Of a stretch of DNA of 64,000 nt, positions 35,160-49,331 are shown in pieces. This DNA is from Pseudofrankia sp. DC12 (lineage in GTDB: Bacteria; Actinomycetota; Actinomycetes; Frankiales; Frankiaceae): the NCBI RefSeq assembly GCF_000966285.1, contig NZ_KQ031391.1, positions 554,978 through 618,977 on the forward strand. Direction: 5' to 3'. The translations under genes and the position numbers were made by a program. Every line of letters starts with the position of its first letter. The first letter of the stretch is position 1. The notes below the pieces were generated by a model. The model was not told the DNA's origin. It saw nothing but the letters and a program-made list of their open reading frames with translations, and ran no database searches.

Positions 35160-36374
35160 TCAGACCTCCAACGCGGCGATGCCGGGCAGCGACTTGCCCT
35201 CGAGGAACTCCAGGCTCGCGCCGCCGCCCGTCGAGATGTGGCTGAACGACGACTCGGCGATGCCCAGGGTGCGCACCGCCGCGGCCGAGTCACCACCGCC
35301 GACGACCGTGAAGGCCCCCGCGCCGGTCTGGGCCGCGACGGCGTCGGCGACGCCCTTGGTACCAGCCGCGAACGGCGCCATCTCGAACACGCCCATCGGC
35401 CCGTTCCAGAAGATCGTTCCCGCGCCGTCCAGCCGGGCCGCGAACAGCTCCGTCGACGACGGGCCGATGTCGAGGCCCAGCCACCCGTCCCGGATCCCGG
35501 CGGCCGGCACGACGTCGGTGGCGGCTTCGGCGGCGAACCGGTCGGCGATCACCACGTCGGTCGGCAGCACGATCCGGTCGCCGCCGTCGGCGAGCAGGTC
35601 CTTGCAGGTGTCGATCATCTCGCTTTCCAGCAGCGAGGCGCCGACGCCGTGGCCCTGCGCGGCCAGGAACGTGAAGCACATGCCGCCGCCGACCAGCAGC
35701 GCGTCGACCTTCGGCAGCAGCGCTCGGATCACCCCGAGCTTGTCGGAGACCTTCGAGCCGCCGAGCACCACCACGTACGGACGGCGGGCGTCGCCGGCCA
35801 GCCTGCGCAGCACATCCAACTCGGCGAGCACCAGCCCGCCGGCCGCGTGCGGCAGCCGCTTGGGCACGTCGGCGACGCTGGCGTGCGCCCGGTGCACCGC
35901 GCCGAAGGCGTCCCCGACGTAGAACTCCGCGAGGGCCGCGAGGTCGTCGGCGAACGCGGCCCGCACCGCGGCGTCCTTGCTGGTCTCCCCGGGGTGGAAG
36001 CGCAGGTTGTCCAGCAGCGCCACCTCGCCGCCGCCGAGCCCGGCCACGACGGCGGCGGCCGCGTCGCCAGCGATGTCGTTGGAGCCCTCGGTGCCGGTGA
36101 ACGCAACCGGCTGGCCGAGGATCTCCGCGAGCCGGGCCGCCACCGGAGCGAGCGAGTACTTCTCGTCGTACTCGCCCTTGGGCCGGCCGAGGTGCGAGCA
36201 GACCACCACCTTGGCGCCCCGGTCGGCCAGGGCCCTGATCGTGGGCGCGCTGGCCACCAGCCGGCCGTCGTCGGTGATCCGCGGGCTGTCCCCGGACCGG
36301 TCCAGCGGCACGTTCAGGTCGCTGCGGACCAGCACCCGGTGCCCGGCGACCTGCAGGTCGTCGATCGTCCTCAT
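35160..36374 (-). CDS. pgk: Phosphoglycerate kinase
   Basis: A 404-residue two-domain kinase making ATP from 1,3-bisphosphoglycerate. The substrate-binding [13 protein letters not shown], the [19 protein letters not shown] block, the [14 protein letters not shown] nucleotide loop and [10 protein letters not shown] with the C-terminal GGGDSAAAV are present. The ATG at 36374 begins [11 protein letters not shown], the normal start; the open frame upstream runs into the repeat element. It is joined to tpiA but 620 bases from gap. Confidence 0.95.
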   Translation of the reverse strand: MRTIDDLQVAGHRVLVRSDLNVPLDRSGDSPRITDDGRLVASAPTIRALADRGAKVVVCSHLGRPKGEYDEKYSLAPVAARLAEILGQPVAFTGTEGSNDIAGDAAAAVVAGLGGGEVALLDNLRFHPGETSKDAAVRAAFADDLAALAEFYVGDAFGAVHRAHASVADVPKRLPHAAGGLVLAELDVLRRLAGDARRPYVVVLGGSKVSDKLGVIRALLPKVDALLVGGGMCFTFLAAQGHGVGASLLESEMIDTCKDLLADGGDRIVLPTDVVIADRFAAEAATDVVPAAGIRDGWLGLDIGPSSTELFAARLDGAGTIFWNGPMGVFEMAPFAAGTKGVADAVAAQTGAGAFTVVGGGDSAAAVRTLGIAESSFSHISTGGGASLEFLEGKSLPGIAALEV

Positions 36375-36387
36375 GTGTCTCCGTATC

Positions 36388-36985
36388 TTTGGTTCGCGGC
36401 GTCCGGGGGCGAGCCTCCGGCCCCAACCTTGCTTCGCTGCGGGCGGGACCTCCGGCTCGCGTCCTCCGCCGCGGACGGGGCTTCGCTCCGTCCGGCGGGC
36501 CAGACAGGCCCCTCGCTTCGCTCGTGGCCTGCTGGCCCACCGGACTACGCGAAGCCTCTGGGCCGGGGCCTGATCAGCATGATTCTGTTTGCCGGTTCGG
36601 GAGTCCGGGCGGAGCGGATGTCTCCTTGTTGGCTGCTCCCCCACGTCGGCGGGAAGCCGGGCCGATATCCCTCGCTTCGCTCCTTGCGTGCTAGGCAACC
36701 GGGCAAGACGAAGGATCTGGGTGAAGCCTGATCAGCACGGATGTGCCTGAAGCCCGTGCCCGGACGCCGCGAACCAGAGTTACAGCCTGATCGGCACGGA
36801 TGTGCCTGTAGCTAAAGGCTTCGCGTAGCCCGCCGGGCCAGCAGACCGGAGCGAAGCGAACGGCCTGACTGGCCCGGCGGGCGGAGCGAAGCCCGTTCGC
36901 CGCGGAGGACACGACCCGGAGGTCCCGACCGGAGCGAAGCGAGGATCGGGGCCGGAGGGGCGTGCCCGGACGCCGCGAACAAAGA
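36388..36985. repeat. Large inverted-repeat element between gap and pgk
   Basis: 36388-36556 and 36817-36985 are about 169 bases each and imperfect reverse complements (about 80% by eye), from GTTCGCGGCGTCCGGG to CTACGCGAAGCC. The 260-base centre holds a direct repeat GCCTGATCrGCACGGATGTGCCTG at 36726 and 36785, with a partial third copy at 36567. The phrase GTGCCCGGACGCCGCGAAC...GAGTTACAG occurs at 36757 and again at 36962-36999, where it contains the gap stop codon. The gap 36375-36994 has no credible gene; open frames are on both strands of the repeat. Confidence 0.85.
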
Positions 36986-36994
36986 AATACAGAG

Positions 36995-38308
<1,314 letters not shown>

Positions 38309-39304
38309 TTAGGCGTTTTCCAGGAGTTCTGGGGAGACGCTGGCTTCGGTGTTGGGGATGCCGAGGGAGTTGGCTCGTTTGTCGGCGAGGGCGAGCAGGC
38401 GGCGGATCCGGCCGGCGACGGCGTCCTTGGTCAGCGGCGGGTCGGCGAGAGCGCCCAGCTCCTCCAGCGACGCCTGCGCGTGCTGGAGGCGCAGCCGGCC
38501 CGCGGCCAGCAGGTGCTCCGGGGCGTCGTCGCCGAGGATCCGCATCGCGGCCTGCACCCGGGCGCCGGCCGCGACCGCCGCCCGCGCCGAGCGGCGCAGG
38601 TTCGCGTCGTCGAAGTTCGCCAGCCGGTTGGCGGTCGCCCGGACCTCGCGGCGCATCCGCCGCTCCTCCCAGGCCAGCAGGCTGTCGTGCGCGCCGATCC
38701 TGGTCAGCAGTGCGCTGATCGCGTCGCCGTCCCGGATCACCACCCGGTCGACGCCGCGGACGTCCCGGCTCTTGGCCTGCACGCCGAGCCGGCGGGCCGC
38801 CCCGACCAGCGCCAGCGCCGCCTCCGGGCCCGGTGAGGTGACCTCCAGCGAGCAGGACCGGCCCGGCTCGGTGAGGGAGCCGTGCGCGAGGAAGGCGCCC
38901 CGCCAGGCCGCTGCCGCGTCGCAGGCCGAGCCGGTGACGACCTGCGGCGGCAGGCCGCGGACCGGCCGGCCACGCTGGTCGAGCAGGCCGGTCGAGCGGG
39001 CGAGCTGCTCGCCGTCGCGCTCGACCCGCACGATGTAGCGGACCGAGCGGCGCAGGCCGCCGGCCGCGAGCACCGCGATCGTCGACGGGAAGCTGAAGAC
39101 CTCGGCGATCTCCCGGCGCAGCCGGCGGGCCGCCGCCCCCGTGTCCAGTTCGGCCTCGACGACGATCCGGCCGCCGACGATGTGCAGCCCGCCGCTGAAC
39201 CGCAGCAGTGCCGCCATCTCCGCGCGCCGGCAGCAGGGCCTCGCGACCCGCAGCCGGCTGAGCTCGTCCTTCACGGTGGCCGTCATCGCCGCCACGCCGA
39301 TCAC
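38309..39304 (-). CDS. whiA: WhiA sporulation / cell-division transcription regulator
   Basis: A 331-residue WhiA: an N-terminal LAGLIDADG-endonuclease-like fold ([19 protein letters not shown], then the second half around [22 protein letters not shown], key residues RGVDRVV) and a C-terminal helix-turn-helix ([17 protein letters not shown]). In Streptomyces WhiA with WhiB turns on sporulation septation genes such as ftsZ. The ATG at 39304 overlaps the yvcK stop (ATGA); [12 protein letters not shown] at 39286 matches the usual family start and is equally possible. Last gene of the uvrC-rapZ-yvcK-whiA operon. Confidence 0.94.
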   Translation of the reverse strand: MIGVAAMTATVKDELSRLRVARPCCRRAEMAALLRFSGGLHIVGGRIVVEAELDTGAAARRLRREIAEVFSFPSTIAVLAAGGLRRSVRYIVRVERDGEQLARSTGLLDQRGRPVRGLPPQVVTGSACDAAAAWRGAFLAHGSLTEPGRSCSLEVTSPGPEAALALVGAARRLGVQAKSRDVRGVDRVVIRDGDAISALLTRIGAHDSLLAWEERRMRREVRATANRLANFDDANLRRSARAAVAAGARVQAAMRILGDDAPEHLLAAGRLRLQHAQASLEELGALADPPLTKDAVAGRIRRLLALADKRANSLGIPNTEASVSPELLENA

Positions 39305-40578
39305 TCCTTGGGATCGCGGGCTGTCACCCGCGGGTCGGGGGGTCCCGGGGGTCCTGCTGGACCGGCGCCGGGGTTGCGGCCAGACCGGCGAAGCCGATCG
39401 GGCAGTCCGGCGATCCAGGAGGTCCGCTGCGCGGCTGGGCCAGGCCCGCGGGGGGACAGTGCGGAATCAGGGGTCGAGGTCGCCCGCGCCGCCGGCACCT
39501 CGGCCGGCGCCGCCGGCTCGGGTGGGTCCTCGCGGTAGGCCGCGAAGACGCCCTCGAAGGCCACCGCGAGAAGCACCGGGTCGTGCGTACCGGGTGCCTC
39601 GGGCGCGCGCACCGGCGCCAGGTGCAGCCGTGCCCCCAGCTCGGCCGCGGCCGCGGCGAGCTCCGCCGGGTCCAGGACGGCCGCCGGGTCCGCGAGGACC
39701 ACGTCGACGGTCAGGCCGGGAGCGTGCCGTGCCAGTACGCGCAGGTGCGCCTCGGGCGTGAAGCCCTCGGTCTCCCCCGGCTGCGCGACCAGGTTGAGCA
39801 CGATCAGCCGGCGCGCGGCGGCGCCGGTGATGGTCTTGTGCATCTCGGGGACGAGGAGATGCGGAAGCATGCTGGTGTAGAGCGAGCCCGGGCCGAGAAT
39901 CAGCCAGTCCGCCGCTTCGACGGCGGCGCAGGCCGGCGGGCAGGCCCGCGGCTCGGCCGGCTCGACCCAGACCTCGCAGACCGCGCCCGCCGTCGACGCG
40001 ACCGCCACCTGGCCTCGGACCTGCCGGGTCGCCGCCGGGTCCCCCGGGTCCAGCCCGGCGACCTCGGCCACGATGTCGATGCCGTCCTCGGAGAGCGGCA
40101 GCACCCGGCCACGCACCCCGAGCAGTTCGGCAGCGAGCTCCAGCGCCGCCACCGGGGAACCGGCGTGCTCGGCGAGCGCCGCCAGCACCAGGTTGCCCAC
40201 GGCGTGCCCGGCCAGCGGGCCGTCCCCCTCGAACCGGCGCTGGAACAGCTCGGCCCAGGACCGCGACCACGGGTCGGGCCCGGCCAGCGCCGCGAGTGCC
40301 ATCCGCAGGTCGCCGGGCGGGAGCGCACCCAGCTCGGCGCGCAGCCGGCCGGACGAGCCGCCGTCGTCGCCGACGGTGACGACGGCGGTGAGCCGGTCGG
40401 TGAGCCGGCGCAGCGCCGCCAGCGTCGCCGCCAGACCGTGGCCACCGCCGAAGGCGACGACGGCCGGGCCGTGGCCGCCCCCGTCGGGATTGCGCCCTCC
40501 GGTCGGGCGGGCCAGGTCCGCGGCGGGGTCACGGTGGCCAGCGTGACCGTGGTCGGCGAAGCTCGGCACCGGCATCAC
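39301..40578 (-). CDS. yvcK: YvcK/CuvA-family UDP-sugar-binding protein
   Basis: A 425-residue protein of the 2-phospho-L-lactate transferase-like fold. [20 protein letters not shown] and [13 protein letters not shown] are the nucleotide-sugar-binding blocks, [14 protein letters not shown] and [18 protein letters not shown] follow. Homologues bind UDP-GlcNAc and influence cell-wall synthesis and growth on gluconeogenic carbon. The last 70 residues are a Pro/Arg-rich tail not seen in short homologues. It overlaps both neighbours by four bases. Confidence 0.92.
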   Translation of the reverse strand: MMPVPSFADHGHAGHRDPAADLARPTGGRNPDGGGHGPAVVAFGGGHGLAATLAALRRLTDRLTAVVTVGDDGGSSGRLRAELGALPPGDLRMALAALAGPDPWSRSWAELFQRRFEGDGPLAGHAVGNLVLAALAEHAGSPVAALELAAELLGVRGRVLPLSEDGIDIVAEVAGLDPGDPAATRQVRGQVAVASTAGAVCEVWVEPAEPRACPPACAAVEAADWLILGPGSLYTSMLPHLLVPEMHKTITGAAARRLIVLNLVAQPGETEGFTPEAHLRVLARHAPGLTVDVVLADPAAVLDPAELAAAAAELGARLHLAPVRAPEAPGTHDPVLLAVAFEGVFAAYREDPPEPAAPAEVPAARATSTPDSALSPRGPGPAAQRTSWIAGLPDRLRRSGRNPGAGPAGPPGPPDPRVTARDPKE

Positions 40579-41471
40579 TCCCGGCCCAGGTCACGGTGCA
40601 CGACCTGGACGCCGACGCCGGTCGCGGCCAGCCGGGCGCCGAGCTCCTCGGCGACGGCCACGCTGCGGTGCCGCCCGCCGGTGCAGCCGACGGCGAGCGT
40701 CAGGTACCGCTTGCCCTCGCGCAGGTAGCCGTCGCCGACCAGCCGCAGCAGCTCGGCGTACCGGTCGATGAAGTCCTGGGCCCCCGGCTGGTCGAGGACG
40801 TAGTCGCGGACCTGTGGGTCCCGGCCGGTGAACGGCCGCAGCGCCTCGACCCAGTGCGGGTTGGCCAGGAACCTGCAGTCGGCGACCAGGTCCGCGTCCA
40901 GCGGCAGGCCGTAGCGGTAGCCGAACGAGACGACGGTGGCGTTGAGCCGGTTGCCGCCCGGCTGGCCGAACGCCGCGTCGATCTTCGAGCGGAGCTCGTG
41001 GACGTTGAGGTCGGTGGTGTCGAGCACCAGGTCGGCTTCGCCCCGCAGCTCGGCGAGCTGGGCCCGCTCCCGGCTGATCCCGTCGACGACCCGGTCCGCG
41101 CCCTGCAGCGGGTGGGGCCGGCGGACGTGGTCGAAGCGGCGGATGAGCGCGTCGTCACTCGCCTCCAGGAACAGCACCCGGGGCCGCATGCCCGCGGCGT
41201 CAAGCGCGTCGATCGCCGCCCGCAGGTCGGCGAAGAAGGCCCGGCCGCGGACGTCGACCACGACGGCGATCCGGCTCACGCCGCCACCGGACCGACGGCC
41301 CAGCTCGGCCATCGTCGAGAGCAGCCCCGGCGGCAGGTTGTCGACGACGAACCAGCCGAGGTCCTCCAGGCACTTCGCCGCGGTGCTGCGGCCGGCCCCC
41401 GAGAGGCCGGTGATGATCGCGAGATCCAGCGTCGAGGCACTGCTCGGCGTGCTGGTCGCGGTGCTGGTCAT
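40575..41471 (-). CDS. rapZ: RapZ-family nucleotide-binding protein (RNase adapter family)
   Basis: A 298-residue P-loop protein: Walker [20 protein letters not shown] followed by [11 protein letters not shown], the standard RapZ N-terminus, [16 protein letters not shown], and the C-terminal domain [25 protein letters not shown] and [18 protein letters not shown]. In E. coli it tunes GlmZ RNA; in actinobacteria the role with YvcK and WhiA is less clear. Overlaps uvrC and yvcK by four bases each. Confidence 0.94.
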   Translation of the reverse strand: MTSTATSTPSSASTLDLAIITGLSGAGRSTAAKCLEDLGWFVVDNLPPGLLSTMAELGRRSGGGVSRIAVVVDVRGRAFFADLRAAIDALDAAGMRPRVLFLEASDDALIRRFDHVRRPHPLQGADRVVDGISRERAQLAELRGEADLVLDTTDLNVHELRSKIDAAFGQPGGNRLNATVVSFGYRYGLPLDADLVADCRFLANPHWVEALRPFTGRDPQVRDYVLDQPGAQDFIDRYAELLRLVGDGYLREGKRYLTLAVGCTGGRHRSVAVAEELGARLAATGVGVQVVHRDLGRE

Positions 41472-43930
41472 GGCTTGTTCCCCCTTGTCACCGCGTGTTC
41501 TCCGTTGGCTCCGGAGGCCCCGTCCACCGTGGCGGCGCCGGCGGGCGCCTCGACCGGCGTCGTCGCTCCCGCATCCGACGCTCGGCTCCCGGTGGACGTT
41601 GCCTTCCCGGCCAGTCTGGGCCGCCCGTCCGGGGCGGTCCGGCGCGCCGCCGAACCCCCCGACGCCGTGGGCGCCGCCGCGCCGGGCGGCGTCTCGAGGA
41701 TCTCGCCGGTGAGCGGGTCGACGGCGGGCGCCGGGGCGCCGGGGGTGCCCGGCCCGCTGGTCGCCAGCGCGGCCACGATCACCTCGGCCGTCCGCGGGCC
41801 GATCCCCGGGACCGTCGCGATCTCCTGGGCGCTCGCGGCACGCAGCTTCGCCACCGAGCCGAACGTCTTCAGCAGCGCCTTGCGCCGGGTCTCACCGAGC
41901 CCGGGGACGCCGTCGAGCAACGACGACATCATCGAGGCGGACCGCTTCTGGCGGTGGAAAGTGATCGCGAACCGGTGCGCCTCGTCGCGGACCCGCTGGA
42001 GCAGGTAGAGCGCCTCGCTGGTGCGCGGCAGGATCACCGGGTCCGGGTCGTCTGGCAGCCACACCTCCTCCAGCCGCTTGGCCAGCCCGCACAGCGCGAC
42101 GCCGCCGGGCCCCGGGTCGATCCCCAGGTCGCTCAGCGCGCGGGCGGCGGCGGCGACCTGCGGTGGGCCACCGTCGACGACGACGAGGTTCGGCGGGTAG
42201 GCGAACCGGCGCGGCCGGCCGTCGACGACCAGCGGCTGCGGGCCGTCCGGCGAACCGGCCTCGGCGCCGGCGGCCGCGGGCGTGTCCTCGCCCGCGGCGG
42301 GCAGCTCCCCGGTGCGGGACAGCTCGGCCAGGTACCGGGAGAACCGGCGGCTGACCGTCTCGTACATGCTCGCCGTGTCGTCCTGCTCGTTCCCGTCCCG
42401 GCGCGCGGCGCCCCGGATGGTGAACCGGCGGTACTCGGACTTGCGGGCAACGCCGTCCTCGAAGACGACCATGCTGGCGACGACGTCCTGGCCCTGGGTG
42501 TGCGAGATGTCGAAGCACTCGATCCGCAGCGGGGCGTCAGCGAGGCCGAGCGTCTCCTGCAGCTCGGCGAGGGCCAGGCTGCGGGCGGTCAGGTCGCTGG
42601 CCCGCTTCGTGCGGTGCAGGACGAGCGCCTGTTTGGCGTTGCGCTCGACCGTCTCCAGCAGGGTCCGCTTGTCGCCGCGCTGCGGGACCCGCACCTCGAC
42701 CCGCCCACCCCGGTACCGGGCGAGCAGCTCGCTGACGGCGTCCCCGTCGGTCGGCAGCTCGGGGACCAGCACCTCACGCGGGATGTCCGCGTGCCGGCCG
42801 CCGCCGCCGCACAGGGCGGCCGGTGCGGCGGCCGCCCGCGAGGGACGGCCGCGGCGGAGCACGTCGCCGGCGTCCTCGGCGTCGGCGTCGGCGTCGGCCG
42901 GCTCGGTTCCCGGAACCGTCGCACCGGTCCCCGTCGCCGCGGGAGCCGGGCCTCCCCGGCTCAGGTCGCCGAGGTCGACATCGCCCAGGTCCTTGTCCCC
43001 CAGGTACTCCTGGGTGAGGAACTGCTCGACGAGGTTGGCGGTGGTGACGTCGGCGAGCTTGTCCACGACCCAGCCGCGCTGGCCGCGGACCCGGCCGCCG
43101 CGCACGTAGAACACCTGGACGGCCGCTTCCAGCTCGTCCTCGGCGAAGGCCACCACGTCGGCGTCGGTGCCGTCGGCCAGCACGACGGCCTGCTTCTCCA
43201 TCGCCCGGCGCAGCGCGCCCGCGTCGTCGCGCAGCCGGGCGGCCCGTTCATAGTCCTGGGCGTCGGCGGCCGCTCGCATCTCGTCTTCCAGCCGGCGCAG
43301 GAACCGGCCGGTCTGGCCGGCCATGAAGTCGCAGAAGTCCTCGACGACCTGGCGGTGCTCCTCCGGAGTGACCCGCCCGACGCACGGCGCGCTGCAGCGG
43401 TCGATGTAGCCCAGCAGGCACGGCCGCCCGACCTGCCCGGCCCGCTTGAAGACACCGGCGGAGCAGGTGCGGGCCGGGAACACCCGCAGCAGCAGGTCGA
43501 GCGTCTCGCGGATCGCCCAGGCGTGCGCGTACGGCCCGAAGTAGCGGACGCCCTTGCGCTTCGGCCCGCGCATGACCTGGAGCCGGGGAAACTCCTCCTG
43601 CAGCGTCACCGCGAGACTCGGGTAGCTCTTGTCGTCGCGGTACCGGACGTTGAAGCGCGGGTCGTACTCCTTGATCCAGGTGTACTCCAGCGCGAGCGCC
43701 TCGACCTCGGTGGACACGACGGTCCACTCGACGGAGCTCGCCGTGGTGACCATCGTGCGGGTACGAGGGTGCAGGGCGAAGACGTCGGTGAAGTAGTTGT
43801 TGAGGCGGGCACGCAGGTTCTTGGCTTTGCCGACGTAGAGCACGCGGCCATGGGGATCCCGGAAGCGGTACACGCCCGGGGTCTCGGGAATCGAGCCCGG
43901 CACGGGCCGGTAGGACGCCGGATCAGCCAT
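41468..43930 (-). CDS. uvrC: UvrC, excinuclease ABC nuclease subunit
   Basis: An 820-residue UvrC, about 150-200 longer than usual. GIY-YIG nuclease near residues 15-95 ([22 protein letters not shown]), UVR motif around 195-240 ([18 protein letters not shown]), a low-complexity insert near 310-370 ([25 protein letters not shown]), the RNase H-like nuclease ([20 protein letters not shown], key D and FDISH), then helix-hairpin-helix motifs ([29 protein letters not shown]). The final 80 residues are an Ala/Gly/Thr-rich tail. First gene of the rapZ-yvcK-whiA operon. Confidence 0.95.
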   Translation of the reverse strand: MADPASYRPVPGSIPETPGVYRFRDPHGRVLYVGKAKNLRARLNNYFTDVFALHPRTRTMVTTASSVEWTVVSTEVEALALEYTWIKEYDPRFNVRYRDDKSYPSLAVTLQEEFPRLQVMRGPKRKGVRYFGPYAHAWAIRETLDLLLRVFPARTCSAGVFKRAGQVGRPCLLGYIDRCSAPCVGRVTPEEHRQVVEDFCDFMAGQTGRFLRRLEDEMRAAADAQDYERAARLRDDAGALRRAMEKQAVVLADGTDADVVAFAEDELEAAVQVFYVRGGRVRGQRGWVVDKLADVTTANLVEQFLTQEYLGDKDLGDVDLGDLSRGGPAPAATGTGATVPGTEPADADADAEDAGDVLRRGRPSRAAAAPAALCGGGGRHADIPREVLVPELPTDGDAVSELLARYRGGRVEVRVPQRGDKRTLLETVERNAKQALVLHRTKRASDLTARSLALAELQETLGLADAPLRIECFDISHTQGQDVVASMVVFEDGVARKSEYRRFTIRGAARRDGNEQDDTASMYETVSRRFSRYLAELSRTGELPAAGEDTPAAAGAEAGSPDGPQPLVVDGRPRRFAYPPNLVVVDGGPPQVAAAARALSDLGIDPGPGGVALCGLAKRLEEVWLPDDPDPVILPRTSEALYLLQRVRDEAHRFAITFHRQKRSASMMSSLLDGVPGLGETRRKALLKTFGSVAKLRAASAQEIATVPGIGPRTAEVIVAALATSGPGTPGAPAPAVDPLTGEILETPPGAAAPTASGGSAARRTAPDGRPRLAGKATSTGSRASDAGATTPVEAPAGAATVDGASGANGEHAVTRGNKP

Positions 43931-44667
43931 AGGTCGAGCCTACGGCCGCCAGCGTCACGGTCAGACAGCGCCTGCACGTAACCATTTCATCACGCAGAGC
44001 GTTGGCGCTCGTCACGGGGTGGCCCCTGAACCGGGGTACTCCGTGTCCTCACCGTGTCCTCTCGGGCGCCGCGACGGCCCACCAGGTCTCGCGGCGCACG
44101 ACCTGCCACCCGCCTGTCGCGGCCGCGCGGAACGCCGCGTCTGAGGGCTCGGGCCAATTCCCCAGGCAGGCGGCCCGCGCGGGCGAGAGCCGCCGGACCG
44201 CGCGCCTCGGGGCAGGGGCACCGCCGGGCCTACTTTTCCCTGTCCGTTAGCGGACCCGCCTGCCCGCCAAGGCCTTTGACCCCCTACCTTGGACGTAGCG
44301 TGTTTGCGCGAGTGCGCATCGCGTGCCCGGCCCGACCTGCCACGGCGCCATGGGCCGTACGCCCACCGGCGCGGGCGTCAGCTTCTCCGCACCACAGCAG
44401 GACCGCACACCAGGCAACGGAGCCGTTCCACGCTCTCCGTCTGTTCACCGCAAGCACAGGCGGCGCACCGGGAAGCACCGACCGTTTCCGGGCGAGCACG
44501 CAGCCGCGGCAGACAACACGTCAACGCCGACAGTCGCGGGTCCTTCGACACCCCGACTGGCACCTGGGACCCGACGCTGCGACCCTCGACTCAGCAACTC
44601 GGAGACTCAGGAGCTGGGAGACAACGGCGCGCCGGCCTGGGTAGGCACATGAGGGAGGGACCCACCC
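43931..44667. other. Long intergenic region between uvrC and the SsgA-like gene
   Basis: 737 bases with divergent genes on each side. Open frames occur on both strands but are Arg/Pro-rich and look like GC-driven shadows. TTGACC at 44276 is a fair -35 on the plus strand without a clear -10. No tRNA or repeat seen. It may hold a decayed gene or an untranslated leader. Confidence 0.5.
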
Positions 44668-45081
44668 GTGCAGGGTCTGGACGTCACCACCGAGTTCGTT
44701 CTCGACGACGCGTCGACAAGCGGGCGGATCACCGTCCTCGTTGTCACCTGGCGGGCCTGCGACCCGCTGGCCGTGAGCCTCGCCCTTGTCTCCCGCCCGG
44801 ACCACCCGGCGCTGCCGCAGGGCAACTGGGTGGCCCCCCGGGACGCGCTGCGCGCCGGGCTGGACGCACCGACCGGCGACGGGGACGTGCGTTTCACCCC
44901 GGACCCCGGCAGCGCCGAGATCACCCTCGATCTGACGGACGGCGACCGCCATTCGACCGTCGTCCTGGAGGCCGAGTCGCTTCGCGCCTTCCTGGAGCGG
45001 ACCGAGCGGCTCGTCCCCGCCGGTCAGGAGCACCCCGAGCGCGAGCTCGACGCCGTCCTCGACGACCTCCTGCGCGCCTGA
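44668..45081 (+). CDS. SsgA-family sporulation and cell-division regulator (SALP)
   Basis: A 137-residue protein matching the SsgA/SsgB family from end to end: DPLAVSLALVSRPD, NWVAPRDALRAGLDAPTGDGDVRF (key W and GDGDVR), ESLRAFLERTERLVPAGQE and LDAVLDDLLRA. These proteins localise septa and FtsZ in sporulating actinomycetes. The GTG follows GGGAGGGA; the ATG 20 bases upstream is in another frame. Which SALP subtype it is cannot be told. Its presence supports a filamentous, spore-forming host. Confidence 0.88.
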   Translation: MQGLDVTTEFVLDDASTSGRITVLVVTWRACDPLAVSLALVSRPDHPALPQGNWVAPRDALRAGLDAPTGDGDVRFTPDPGSAEITLDLTDGDRHSTVVLEAESLRAFLERTERLVPAGQEHPERELDAVLDDLLRA

Positions 45082-45109
45082 CCCACCCGGCAGCGGCGAA
45101 GGCGGGGGG

Positions 45110-45625
45110 ATGACAGACACGACCGCTCAGGAAGCCCATCAGGACCGTCGGCCGACCCCTCGCCGCGCCGGCGCCGGGACCAGGCTGACCTGCCTGGGCC
45201 CGTCCGCCGAGCCCGCATTCGCCGCGGTGACCAGCGCCGCGGTGGTCGCGGTCACCGAGGACGGCGCACTGCTACTCGCCGACCTCGCCCGCGGCGTCGA
45301 CCTGCCCGGCGGCCACGTCCAGCGCGGCGACGCCTCACCGGAGCGGACCGCCCGGCGGGAGACCTGGGAGGAGGTCAGGGCCGAGCTGGCCGGCCTCGTC
45401 CTCGTCGAGGTCGTCGAGTCGGACTACTTCGGACCGGACGACCTCACCTACATGCTCATCTACGCGGCCCGGCTACTGAGCCTCCAGCCCTGGACGGGCG
45501 GGCACGAGTCGGCCGGGCGCGTCACGCTGGCTCCCGCCGACTTCCTGGCCCGCTACCAGGGGACGCACCCGGACCTGATGCGCCACCTCGTCACAAGCGC
45601 CCTCGCCGCGCTGGCGGCCAGGTAG
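45110..45625 (+). CDS. NUDIX hydrolase
   Basis: A 171-residue protein with one NUDIX box, GGHVQRGDASPERTARRETWEEV: the REtwEE core is present, but the glycine-to-glutamate spacing carries an Asp in place of the first Glu. The domain begins near residue 38 (AAVVAVTEDGALLL) after a charged N-terminus. Substrate unknown. It is 28 bases after the SsgA-like gene, probably cotranscribed, and convergent with uvrA 99 bases on. Confidence 0.82.
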   Translation: MTDTTAQEAHQDRRPTPRRAGAGTRLTCLGPSAEPAFAAVTSAAVVAVTEDGALLLADLARGVDLPGGHVQRGDASPERTARRETWEEVRAELAGLVLVEVVESDYFGPDDLTYMLIYAARLLSLQPWTGGHESAGRVTLAPADFLARYQGTHPDLMRHLVTSALAALAAR

Positions 45626-45724
45626 GCGTCGGGTCGTTCGCCCTGGCCGGAACCGGGCCCGGCCCACGACCATCACGTAGTGCTCGGCCAGCCCGGCCTC
45701 GACAGGCCAGGCCTGGGCCCCAGG

Positions 45725-48628
<2,904 letters not shown>

Positions 48629-48956
48629 CTGGGTTTCCTCACGTCCTGTCGGTCCTGTCGCTCCTGGCACCGCCGTGGCCGGACCCGACGGCCGACCGGC
48701 GGCCGAGCTCCCACCAGCCCACACCCGGGGTGACCCGCCCCGTCCACGGCTCACGCACCAGCCCGCATGGGCGCCACGCCGCTCGCCCGCGGGGCCGGGG
48801 CACGCCGCACCCGCTCGCTCGTCCCCTGACAACCCGGCCGCGGTGAGCGCACTCCCACCGTAGGGATGGGGTCTGACACTTCTCGGCCGGCGGGGTGGGC
48901 CGCTCGGCCGACCCGTGCTCTGCGTGGTTTCGCCACGCGGAGCCTCCGAACCGGGC

Positions 48957-48970
48957 CGAACGCTCGTTCG
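48957..48970 (-). promoter_or_regulatory. LexA (SOS) box upstream of uvrA
   Basis: CGAAC-GCTC-GTTCG is a perfect actinobacterial LexA site (CGAAC-N4-GTTCG). It is 328 bases before uvrA and 361 before the divergent glycosyltransferase. uvrA is the expected target, which would need a long leader. The rest of 48629-49331 (703 bases) holds no recognised gene. Confidence 0.8.
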
Positions 48971-49331
48971 ATAGTAGCGAGCGCCGGGACGGGTCCCGGG
49001 CAGGGGCCGCCGGATGCCACGCCGCCGCCACGGCTACGCCAGGCACGCGCGGCCGCCCACCCCCCGAGCGGCGGGCAGCCAGCCGCCCAGCCTCGCCGAG
49101 CGTCCATCAGGCGGCGCGAAATGACCTTGGCCGACGTCCGGGAACGTCTTCCGTGTGAACAACAGAATTCACGGTGAGGCCCGGCAGGGGCAACACCTAT
49201 TGCGCGGCGACTCGCCGGACCGAATTGCCGGGAGGGGCCCGGACCACCTGGCTACGGTGACGCGGGGCGGCTTGCCAGCAGCCCTTTTCACGACGATGCG
49301 CGGCCTCGCCGCGCCCCGGAGAGCGGACATC

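Noticed and set aside
36391..36731. Open frames within the gap-pgk repeat (both strands)
   Set aside because: They exist in both arms and both strands of an inverted repeat, encode CFASL-type low-complexity text and have no ribosome site.
36388..36985. Insertion sequence
   Set aside because: The terminal-inverted-repeat look is there, but no transposase frame lies in the 260-base centre.
41495..43981. 828-residue open frame on the plus strand across uvrC
   Set aside because: High GC gives long antisense frames; uvrC motifs on the minus strand are complete and this frame has none.
44054..44644. 196-residue plus-strand frame before the SsgA-like gene
   Set aside because: Arg/Pro/Ala-rich with no motif; it ends just before the true GTG start and has no ribosome site.
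43931..44667. tRNA or other structured RNA in the long uvrC upstream gap
   Set aside because: No T-loop consensus with a matching acceptor stem could be assembled by eye.
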